From Pachypanchax playfairii (taxonomy: Eukaryota; Chordata; Actinopteri; Cyprinodontiformes; Aplocheilidae), in the NCBI GenBank assembly GCA_006937955.1, contig SSNP01000352.1, forward strand, positions 176,368-240,367: a DNA stretch of 64,000 nucleotides. The letters run 5' to 3'. Each line of letters opens with the position of its first letter. Position 1 is the stretch's first letter. A program made the position numbers and the translations under genes. Positions 34,801 through 46,800 of this stretch are shown one piece after another. The notes beneath the pieces are model-generated. The model was not told the DNA's origin and ran no database searches. It was given only the letters and a program-made list of their open reading frames with translations.

Positions 34801-37800
34801 ATGTCAAAAATGCCCAGAAAATGAAAGATTGAATTGGTAAAGACCCACTAATGCAGTTTATAAGCAAAAAAAGCTGTATTGGGGGTGACTTGCTCTTTAA
34901 CTAAAGAGACTGAGATTAAAACCAGCTGTTCTTTCTTGTTTTGAATGCATGTTTATATCTATTCACCTTTTCTTCCCCCTGCCCCCACCCCTTTTTTCTC
35001 ACTTCAGATGTTCACCAAGTACATAAAGGTTAGCCTGCTCTTCTTGTTAGTGCACTGTGGTTAGAGTAACTGAAAACATGAATGACTTCTGTCTTTTCTC
35101 CTAGCATGCTAATCATTTAACACAAGATTTCTGAAAACCACCGTAGTGTCAAGACGTCATACATCACATGCATTTGATATGTCATAAATACCAGCAATCA
35201 TTTAAATGATAAAGCTCATTTTGTCATGTGATTAACCTGTGGTTTGGTTTTTTCTCACTAACTCACACAGTAACTGACAGTTTGTCCATCACTGCTTCAT
35301 TCCAGTGTACTGATTTCACAACAATACAACATAAATTTGAAACTTCTGTGAAGAGTTGGGATGTATTCACAAACAGATGTAATTTTACTTATCTGAATCA
35401 CAGTCAGCATATCTGGTGTTTTCAGGTGGAGCTGTTGTCTCACTATGGCTCTGAACATTTTTGTCCCCTCAGTCTCATAAGGTACGTAACAGACAAGGCA
35501 ATCAAACATCCAAAAACATTGGGATGTTGTGTAAAACATGACTAAAAACAGAATCTAATGATTTGTAATGCTCATAAACCCACATTTTATTCTGATTAGA
35601 ACATAAATAACATATCAGATGATGAAATGGAGATATTTCATCATTTTATTGAAAATATGAGCACATTTTGAATTTGATGGCAGGAACACGCCTCAGAAGA
35701 AGTTGGCATACTTTATTGAAATATGGAAATTGGTAATAATTACATTAGCTGATGTTTATGCCTATTCATTTAAGATCTCAGCTATGGAGTCAGATACATT
35801 TCTTTAATAAACAAACAACAAAGCAAATGCATAAACAGGTTGGGGAGAGAGTAAAATTATATTGTAAGGAGTGAAACATATCAGAGATGCAGAAATTTGG
35901 TAAGAGGGCGCATACAATATTTGTTTCTCAATGTTCTAAACTCTTCTCTCACTTTTCCAAACTTCTCTCACAGTTTTCTTTCTACATTCAAGTACCCAGT
36001 GTACAACACCGTCTCAATTCTGAACGCTGTGCTCCCTTGCTTAAAGATTTCCCTTTGAGTGATGTCAAAAAGCCGACCTGACTAGATGATGCACTGATCT
36101 TTCTGATTTGCTAACTTTGCAAATCACTGTTGTACTATTTAGATAAATGGATAAAGGTTTATTTCTGCAATGTTTTGACATGTTACAGTACATTTTCATG
36201 AAAATCACAGACATTCTAATAGGCTACATACCTCTTCAACAAATATTCTAGGAAGTGTATGCTTTGGTTTATGAAAAAAGAAACAAGAAAACTATAATTT
36301 CCTGATTTTGGGAAGTTGAAGGGTTTAAGATATCCCACAATATTGTACAACAGTGTTGGTAAACCGTAAAATATCTCAGTTTCAACTATTGTTGATGTTC
36401 CTTTGAGAATAAAAAAATGGGTTTTTGAGCTTTGCAAATCATTGTATTTATGTACATTTTATGCAGTGTCAAAACTTTTTTGAAATTGGGGTTACCATCG
36501 TTTTCTCATATTACTTGTGTAATCCTACAGACATGCATTAGTTTGAAGTGTGTCAGATTTTTTTAAAAATTTGCAACATGGCACAGTCAACCCTCAAAAT
36601 GCAAATAACATAACGGTGTCCCAGATATGCATTTTTTTACCAGCTTGGTGCACAAGCCACCTTGCCGTGCACCTGCTAATAGAAGTGGAGATGCTCACCT
36701 ATTGGACCATAAAAGAGCTGCATGTGTCATGGAATTAGGCTCCAGCTTCCGGTGATCCTGAACAGAAATGAGCAGGTATAGATAATGATTGACAAGCCTA
36801 GAGATAATGAGACAAAGTGCTTCTAAATATGAGTTGAGTGGACCCTATGCAAACCAGATATTGGAGGTAACGCACCCTGAACATCTTCCACCTTCAATCT
36901 CCAGCATGTCGCGATCCCATCTCTTCAGAGTTGTCATTGCCTTTAAACCTGTTAATATTTTAAAATATTTTAAATGTTAATATTATATTTTTTTAATTTT
37001 ATTTTAATTTCCTTTATTGCCAACTGGGATTTTTTTTTTTCCAAAAGCATTTTTTTAAAGATACAAACTGCCTGTTCAGATGATTTTTTTTTTTTTTTCA
37101 TTTTCAATGGGTTGACTGTATCAGTTTTTAAATCAAACTAAGTAGGTTGAGCTAATGATTTGTTACTTATAGCTTAGCTACTTACACAAAGGTAATAAAA
37201 ACTATTTACTGTGATAGTTTTAAGGATGTAAGTGAAAAACCTTTATAATGCATCCTTTCTGATGGGTTTGCAGCAGCATGTGTAGATAAACTGAATGTTA
37301 GTTTGTGGTTAAATGGGTCTTAATCAGGTTATTTTTGTGTGTGCTTTTCTTTTCTGTTGACAGGGTTTTTGGTACAAGTATGATGGCAGAGTACGAGGAG
37401 TTTGCTGAGCCATCAGAAAGACCGGATGATCAGGATGATAATTTAGGTGAGATTTAGTAAATGCTTCAGCTTTTCTCTTTTGGTAGTATGTATGTGTGTA
37501 GGTTGGTAGGTAGGTATAGCTATTTATCTGTCTATTATCTGTTATTTTATTTTAGTTAGTTTTGTTGAAAAAAATGTATGTTTTTCCTTATATCTTTAGG
37601 GAAGTTTTGAATGTATTTCATAATCCCAGCAGATTATCCCCCTGGAGTTTCACTAGGAGAAGCCAAGCTTTCCAAAAATCTAATTGGATCAGCAAAAGGT
37701 AAAAAGGTTTTTCTCTTTAATACATTTTATCTTCTTATGATGACACACTTGTTATTTCTGACTCTGGTGTTTTGAAATTGTCTTCAGATGCCATTTTGAA

Positions 37801-40800
37801 CATGGTAAATAATATTGCTGTCAATGTTCTTGGGGGAAGCCCAGGTATGACCCACGCATTTGCTGCTTTTTCAAAATTTCTTCTGCCGTCAAGTTCCATT
37901 AATGTTTCCTGTACATTTTCTAAGGCAACCTCTCATCTCAAGATTGGAACTTGACTGAGCTATCTCAACAACCTGAAAACGCAACTACAGCTGTGACTAC
38001 TAACCTCACTACAGCGTGAGTACCGCTCACAGTCTCTTAGTTTTTACTTTATTATTCCATTTAAACACACATATCACTTACCTTGAGTTTTGAGGGTATT
38101 TTAATTGAAGTTGCCAGTGATTTATAAACTGCTATTTCAATCTGGAACATTGAATTGGACTTGATGTTTCTGTAAACTGCATTGAAATTATTTTTGTTAT
38201 AAACTGGTGCTGTATAGATTTTAAAAAGAACAACTGAATTAAAAACAAACTGCTGGGAAGGCAGGCAGCTCACTGAATAAGGAATCATCACAATAATGTC
38301 TCTGGCTTGGTAGTCTAGCTGTTAATTTTTTCATCCAGAGAGAGATGCTGCATAACCTGAGTGTCCAGGATCTTTGTCATCAGAGCTATTAGGAAACAAG
38401 CAGGGATTTCAGTAGAGCAAGGTAACAGATAATTCAGGTGTGGTGGTTTCGATTTTAGTTCACTTCCGGGCGAAACTGGTGACGCGGGTTACGTAATACT
38501 CTGGCGGAAATACGTGACGCGGGTCACGTGATTTGAGGCGAAAAAAAAAATCCCGTTTAAAAGCGAGTAACTTACTGTTCACGGCAGAACAAGCAGGGAT
38601 TTCAGTAGAGCAAGGTAACAGATAATTCAGGTGTGGTGGTTTCGATTTTAGTTCACTTCCGGGCAAAACTGGTGACGCGGGTTACGTAATACTCTGGCGG
38701 AAATACGTGACGCGGGTCACGTGATTTGAGGCGAAAAAAAAAATCCCGTTTAAAAGCGAGTAACTTACTGTTCACGGCAGAACAAGCAGGGATTTCAGTA
38801 GAGCAAGGTAACAGATAATTCAGGTGTGGTGGTTTCGATTTTAGTTCACTTCCGGGCGAAACTGGTGACGCGGGTTACGTAATACTCTGGCGGAAATACG
38901 TGACGCGGGTCACGTGATTTGAGGCGAAAAGGCGGTCACGTGAGGCGGTCACGCAGGTGTCAGCCTGTTGCAATTAGCTTAGCCAATCAACTGTGTGATT
39001 GTTAGGTACATAGCCAGACACATTAAGCGGAGCGTCAGCGAGGCGTCAGCGAGTTTGGTCCCACATCGGTTAAGACCACAGAGGGTCAAGACCTGCGAGT
39101 CTACCTGCGCGAGTCCACCGAGCAAAGTAAGTACAAACCACTACACAGACACCATGTGCAAATCACACATCCCAGTCATAGTTGGGCACAGACCTCGACG
39201 CACTCTCTATAGACAATGTAATCCGCACTGCCTCATCCAGCCCATGGCGTGTCGGGCTGCCACTGCCTCCGTTACCCTCGGCCTCTGGAACTGTCAGTCC
39301 GCAGTTAACAAAACAGAGTTCATCAGTTCTCTGCCGCACCTCTCTGATATACAGGTCCTAGCCCTGACCGAGACCTGGATCCGTCCTGACAACACAGCAA
39401 CACCGGCTGCCCTCTCTTCTCATGCAGAATTCACACACACTCCTCGTCCTGCTGGGCGAGGAGGCGGTACAGGCATCCTGATTTCCAAAATGTGGAAATT
39501 TTCTTCCTTGCAAACCACTACTACCTGCTCCTCATTCGAATTTCATGCATTACGAATCTCTAAGCCCGTCGCTGCTTATGTTTTGGTTATTTACCGCCCT
39601 CCGGGAGGCAACATGGAGCAATTTATGGACGAACTGGACACAATCCTATCCGACATTCCAGATGATAACTCCCCTTTAATAGTTATGGGCGACATGAACA
39701 TTCATATTGATAAAACGCAAGCTCATAACTTTCTGGCCCTGGTCCACTCCTTCAATCTCAATCTGGTCCAGACTCCCCCAACACACAGAGCTGGCAACAC
39801 ACTCGACCTGGTACTGACCAGAAACTGCACTGCAGGTAACGTGCAAGTCACACCGCTGCACCTCTCAGACCACTTCCTGATTAAATTCTGCATCTCCATC
39901 CCTTACGTACCTAACGCAAAAGTAAAGACTGTCTCCTACCGCAGAAACCTTCAATCTCTCACTCCCTCGCAGCTATCGGAGCATGTCTGCTCCTCCCTCC
40001 CTTCCTACTCGGTGCTCTCAACTCTGCCTGTAAATGACGCAACAGAGACGCTCTGCTTCTCACTAGCTTCTTCTCTGGACGAAGTCTGCCCTCGTGTGTC
40101 AAAGCTGGCCGCCCGGCAGCGTCCTAGTCCGTGGCTCACAGACACTCTGAGGGATCACAGAGCTGGTCTGAGAGCAGCTGAAAGGAAATGGCGCAAATCC
40201 AAAAATCTCTCTGACTTGTCCGAATACCAGCAAATGCTCTCTAGCTTCACATCCTGCTTAAAGGCTGCCAAGATAGCTTTTTATCAAAACAAAATCCAAA
40301 ATGCTCCTAGCATGGGAAAACTATTCAAGACATTCAATACTCTTATCCGTCCTCCACCTGCTCAGCCACCCACCGGGCTGACTGCAGACATGTTCGCCAC
40401 CTACTTCACCGACAAAATCGCCTCCATTAAAAATCAGTTTTCTGAGCCTGACAATCCCAGTCTGGTCCATCCTTCCTCCGGTCAATCGCTCTGCTCCTTC
40501 CGCTTACTGAATGAGGACGAAGTCTCCCGACTCGTAGTGGAATCTAATCCAACCACGTGTCCTCTGGATCCGATTCCTACGGATATCCTGCTGAGCATTC
40601 TTCCTGCTGTCAAACCTGCAATAACCCACATTATAAACTCTTCCATGAAAACTGGCATCTTTCCTTCAGTTTTCAAGCAAGCCACTGTCACTCCGCTGCT
40701 GAAAAAACCGTCGCTCGACCCGGCCCAGGTAGGAAACTACCGGCCAGTCTCGCTCCTACCGTTCATGTCCAAGATCCTAGAGCGAGCCGTTTTCACTCAA

Positions 40801-43800
40801 GTCTCACAGTTCCTCCACGACAACGACCTACTTGATCCTTATCAATCAGGCTTTAAGCGAGGCCATTCCACTGAAACCGCTCTTCTCTCAGTTGCAGAGT
40901 CACTACGGGTTGCCAGATCGGCTGGTCTCTCCTCAGTACTCGTACTCCTTGACCTGTCTGCTGCTTTTGACACCGTCAACCACCTCATTCTCCTCTCGAC
41001 GCTATCTAAGCTTGGCATCTCGGGACCGGTCCTCTCGTGGTTCACCTCGTACCTTGCGGAAAGATCTTTCAGAGTCTCGTGGCATGGACAGATGTCNNNN
41101 NNNNNNAAAAAAAAAAAAAAAAAAAAATTGATACACTTGATGTATCAGCGTCGGAATTAAACTGGACTCCAAACAGTCCGCCTCCTTATATTTTTTTCCT
41201 TCTCTTTGAATTCTTGCTTGTATGTTCTCTCAATGTAAGTCGCTTTGGATAAAAGCGTCTGCTAAATGACAGTAGTAGTAGTAGTAGTAGTAGTAGTAGG
41301 AAACAGTGATGGAAATGTTGGACCGTCTGCTGCATTGTTATTTACTTGAGAGTCGTTGTGCTGCTAGTAGCAGATAATGGATAGCTACTACATAGACCAT
41401 AAATGAAGACCAGTGATACCATGTAGATCAGTGGGCAGCACAGATAGCTGAGACTGGCAAGTCCACCTTCAACCTAAGCATCCTAAGATGTGCTGTTGCT
41501 CTTCTGGGTGCTGACTGATCTCCTGTAAGTGAAAAAGAAATCCTATAATGTTTAATTAAATGACAAATTATGTGTTGAATGTGTAGTGTTATTTTATAAA
41601 ATGTGTTTTTTAAGTATTTTGGGTATGTAATCAATTTTAATCTTTCTTGTCCTTCTGGTGGTGGGATGAAATATGAATTGCATTCAGGACTCTGACTTGA
41701 CCTTTTACAGTATATGTTTTTTTTACCTCCACCAGCCGCCAGGTGGCGGCAGGAGAGGTGATGTTTTCATCACGGTTTGTTTGTCTGTCTGTCTACTACA
41801 AGATAACTCAAACACCTGGATGGATTTTGATGACATTTATTCCTGGATCCAGGCAGAAATTCCAGACAGTGATCCAGATCACCACCAAAATCTAAATGAT
41901 TGGTCCTTGTACTATTTCTGACCTATCCTGAAATTTTCATCAAAATCCATCCAGGAGTTTTTGAGTTATCTTGTTAGACAAACAAACAACAGACAAACCC
42001 TGATGAAAACATAATCTCCTCCACCACCACCTGGCAGAGAGGGAAGGAGTCTTTTGGTGTAGATCACAACTTGTGGGGAATTAAGCTGCTTGGTGGAGGT
42101 CTGTGTTCTATGAGTGCTTCTCTGGTTTTTTCTTTTTTTCTCCAGCCTGTGACTTTCTTGTGAGCTTTTCTTTGTGTTCTTATCTCCTCTGGCTTCGTTT
42201 AGTAAGCTGCTGCTTTGACATTATGCTTTTTAAGACATTAAGAAGAGTTGGAACATTCTTATACCTTATTTATTAGTCTGTTTGTCTGGCAAACACAAAG
42301 CTCTGTTGAAAATGTTTTGGAGCTCCTTTCCAGCTTTGCATGTAGTTTAAGTAGAAATTATTAGTTGAGTCTTAAACAAATTGTAAAAACTAATGCCAGC
42401 TTATCAGGCCCCACAGTTCTTGTAATCTGGTTTCTGGTGTCTCTTTAGTCTGAAACTAGATGAAATATTGAACATTATTTGGTCTTTGATTGTTTTATAG
42501 ATGATCTGGAAGCACTTTTACATTTCACATCTTTTGCTCTGAGGTATTTTGTCACTGGATCACTTACTGACCTTTCCTCTTTCCAGTCCAGACAATGAAG
42601 AAGTGCTGGTTTTCCCTTCAGCTGAGACTTCTACTCCAGAGAGACTGACTGATACTGAAACTAATAATGAACAAGATCAGCTGCTGGATGAGGAGAAAAC
42701 AGTAAATCCCATTGAGAAGGATGAAGAAGAACCCCTCAGCTCTACAATCATCCTCCTGGGCAAAGAGGAATTTGAAGAAGACAAAGATCACAGCGAAAAT
42801 GTTGAGCAGCATCACAAAAACCTCCAATACTGTGCTCAATTTCTTGTTTCTTCATGCTCGTTTGCAGCTTCCTTCCAGGAGCATGTACAGCAGCAGTGTT
42901 CAGCCTTACTGTTCAAAAAAAGGACTTGCCAAACAGACAAAAAGCTAAACATTCTCACCAACCTGACATCCACTTGGCACTTACCAGCAGCAACCCCCTC
43001 CACCTGCCCTAAGTCCCAGCCACATGGTGCGGAGCTGAATCAATCCCACAAACAAGTACAAGGCTCTGCGCAAGAGCTAGAGAGAGGAGCAGGCTTATCA
43101 GAAACAGCACAGCCTTCTGGGAACACAGAAGGATCCATATCCAAGCTCACTGTGCTGGAACCCAGTCTCACCTTGAACCTTCTTATGCCTGGTGTCACTG
43201 AGTCATTGTTTGTCAAACCAACTGGTGTTGTGAAAACGCCAAACCTGTCCTTTGAGGAACCAGCAAAAGAATCTGAGCCAGAAAGGAAACAGGATGTATT
43301 AGCTGAGGAGAAACAAGTCGAGCCTTCACCCTCACTCATTAGCTCTTTCTCTGTGGAACCCACCATCAATGATTCAGGAGATAATCTGTCAGAAGCAACA
43401 ACAAAGGAGAAATTCAACATTGATGTCCCTCCAACTGAAACAAATGTCTCTGTGCAAACCCAAGAAAATATATTTTCAACTCCCGTTCTCTCCTCCACCG
43501 CTACTCTAACTTCAGAGCAACAGTCTGAGTCAGCAAGTCTGCCGAAGGTCATCCCATCTCCATCTGAAGTGTTCCCTTCAGGTGCAGACGTTATCACAGA
43601 ACCTCAGCTTTCAGACAGTCAACTGCTTTTCACAGATACTAAAATAGAGTGGCACACAGACAACCTCTCTCCATCCTCAAGTGGGAGTGGTCAGCTGTTT
43701 CGTACGTCTTCTCCAACGGCTTCCTTGGTTTCCTCACCATCCCTCTCTGACATCTACGCAGAGCCCTTTAATGGCACAGAGCCAAATGGCAACCTGATGC

Positions 43801-46800
43801 ATGGTTCTACTCAAAAAGAGTCTGTATTCATGAGACTCAACAACCGCATCAAGGCCTTAGAAGTGAACATGTCCCTCAGCGGGCGCTACCTGGAGCAGCT
43901 CAGCCAGAGGTGAGCTACACCTCAAGAATAGTTGGAAACAAATAAGGCAAAAGAATTTGGGATTTTAAGACTTTTTTCTCTTTTTTTTTGAGGTATCGGA
44001 AGCAGATGGAAGAGATGCAGAAAGCTTTCAACAAAACCATTATTAAACTCCAGAACACATCCAGAATAGCAGAAGAACAGGTAAGAAGAAGAAAAGCCAT
44101 CAAGGATAATCTGCAATGCGTACTTAAATTCCAAAGTTTGAACTATGTGGCCAAAAATAAAAACCATAATAAACCATTTCAGCATTTAAATCATTGAGTC
44201 TATGGCTACTGGCTGTTGTTTTGATTTCCTTTGTCCTTGTAGGATCTGCGTCAGACTGAATCCATCCAGTTGCTGCAGGGTCAGCTGGAGAATGTGACTC
44301 TGCTTGTTCTCAACCTGTCCATCAGAGTCAGCCAGCTGCAGAGTGAGGTAGATCTAGTTCTCCAGGCAGAAAGTCTTAACCTGTACTTTTCATCTTTCAT
44401 CAGCCTGATAAAACAAAGCTGATTTCATTTTGGTATCATGTCAGTAGGAATTACTGGGGCTTTTGGCATCCAAGTCATTAATATATTTTCTCACTGTATG
44501 TTTTCCTGATGTTTGTGTTGTATAAAGTGCAAAACTAGATTCATATACCGTAAATTCCGGACTATAAGCCGCAACTTTTTCCCCACACTTTGAACCTGCG
44601 GCTCATAGTCTGGTGCGTCATATCTGCAGTTTTTTTACTAGCCACCTGGGGGCATTTGATGTGATGCAACTGAGTTACTGCACGTAAGCCATGGCTGCAT
44701 ATATTTACAGTCACCGGTAATCAGTGGCAGGGTTCATTATAAAATCAATGAAGAGTCAGTCCCCCTGACTTCTTTTGTTTACAGCTTCAGTTTTGAAAAA
44801 ACTGCAATCAGTCATTCACATTCCACAGTTTAACTGATCCCGTCAGACTATCCAGTCTCTGTTTTATTTCCAGTCTTCATTTGCACTCATCTTAAAAATG
44901 GCTGCAGTGTTTTTATCCTTGTGGTGATTGCGGAGAGGCAGTGTTCTGTTCAACAAAACTGGGTCCTGTAGGCTGAAACCGAACCATATACCACTATCGC
45001 ATGTCCCGCTCTCTTTTTTTCCTTCTCTCTCACACATGGCCACCTCCAACCTGAACACCCTCTCTCACCCACAGACATGAGCACAGACAACATCATAATG
45101 TGAAGCAGTAAATATCAAAGCAGAGTCATTACATTACTTTACAAAAAACATCTGTCAATTTTTCAATGGTAAAAAGACAAACGTATCCGTTATAACATTT
45201 GTTGTGATCAAAAGGGAAAAATAAGTCGGAAAAGTAAATGGAGTTGAAATGCTGCAATGAAAACAAGCAGTTCACGTAAACAACTGAATCAAACTGTCTC
45301 AAAAACTAAATCAGCAGTGAGTGAGAAAGAAGCAGTTAAACCGGTTTTCTGCATTGAGGCTGTCGATTGGTTTATTTGCATATTAACAGTATAACAACAA
45401 AAGAAGTCTGCAGGAATCTTCACACTCAGTTAATAACCCATGGCTTAAAGTCCGGTGTGACACATACAGTGGGGCAAAGAAGTATTTAGTCAGCCACCAA
45501 TTGTGTAAGTTCTCCCACTTAAAAAGATCAGAGAGGCCTGTAATTTTCATCATAGGTATACCTCAACTATGAGAGACAAAATGAGGAAAAAAAATCCAGA
45601 AAATCACATTGTCTGATTTTTAAAGAATTTATTTGCAAATTATGGTGGAAAATAAGTATTTGGTCAATAACAAAAGTTAATCTCAATACTTTGTTATATA
45701 GCCTTTGTTGGCAATGACAGAGGTCAAACGTTTTCTGTAAGTCTTCACAAGGTTTTCACACACTGTTGCTGGTATTTTGGCCCATTCCTCCATGCAGATC
45801 TCTAGAGCAGTGATGTTTTGGGGCTGATGCTGGGCATTACGGACTTTCAACTCCCTCCAGAGATTTTCTATGGGGTTGAGATCTGGAGACTGGCTAGGCC
45901 ACTCCAGGACCTTGAAATGCTTCTTACGAAGCCACTCCTTTGTTGCCCGGGCGGTGTGTTTGGGATCATTGTCATGCTGAAAGACCCAGCCACGTCTCAT
46001 TTTCAATGCCCTTGCTGATGGAAGGAGGTTTTCACTCAAAATCTTACGATACATGGCCCCATTCATTCTTTCCTTTACACGGATCAGTCGTCCTGGTCCC
46101 CTTGCAGAAAAACAGCCCCAAAGCATGATGTTTCCACCCCCATGCTTTACAGTAGGTATGGTGTTCTTTGGATCCAACTCAGCATTCTTTCCCCTCCAAA
46201 CACGACAAGTTGAGTTTCTACCAAAAAGTTCTATTTTGGTTTCATCTGACCATATGATGTTCTCCCAATCCTCTTCTGGATCATCCAAATGCTCTCTAGC
46301 AAACCGCAGACGGGCCTGGACGTGTCCTGGCTTCAGCAGGGGGACACGTCTGGCACTGCAGGATTTGAGTCCCTGGCGGCGTAGTGTGTTACTGATGGTA
46401 GCCTTTGTTACTTTGGTCCCAGCTCTCTGCAGGTCATTCACTAGGTCCCTCCGTGTGGTTCTGGGATTTTTGCTCACCGTTCTTGTGATCATTTTGACCC
46501 CACGGGGTGAGATCTTGCGTGGAGCCCCAGATCGAGGGAGATTATCAGTGGTCTTGTATGTCTTCCATTTTCTAATAATTGCTCCCACAGTTGATTTCTT
46601 CACACCAAGCTGCTTACCTATTGCAGATTCAGTCTTCCCAGCCTGGTGAAGGTCTACAATTTTGTTTCTGGTGTCCTTTGACAGCTCTTTGGTCTTGGCC
46701 ATAGTGGAGTTTGGAGCGTGACTGTTTGAGGTTGTGGACAGGTGTCTTTTATACTGATAACGAGTTCACACAGGTGCCATTAATACAGGTAATGAGTGGA

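Larger units (their letters stand above)
38399..41296 (+). mobile_element. L2/Maui-like LINE, inserted full length, with assembly break in RT
   Basis: Flanked by a target-site duplication TAGGAAACA (38390-38398 and 41297-41305). Order: promoter-like monomers, ORF from about 39154, then a 3' end AAGTCGCTTTGGATAAAAGC and a (TAG)n tail. A 10-N gap plus poly-A at 41097-41127 replaces the second half of the RT and whatever followed, so the true element is longer than shown. Confidence 0.9.

Noticed and set aside
43040..43597. 185-aa minus-strand ORF
   Set aside because: Antisense shadow of suco exon 18; skewed composition, no motif.
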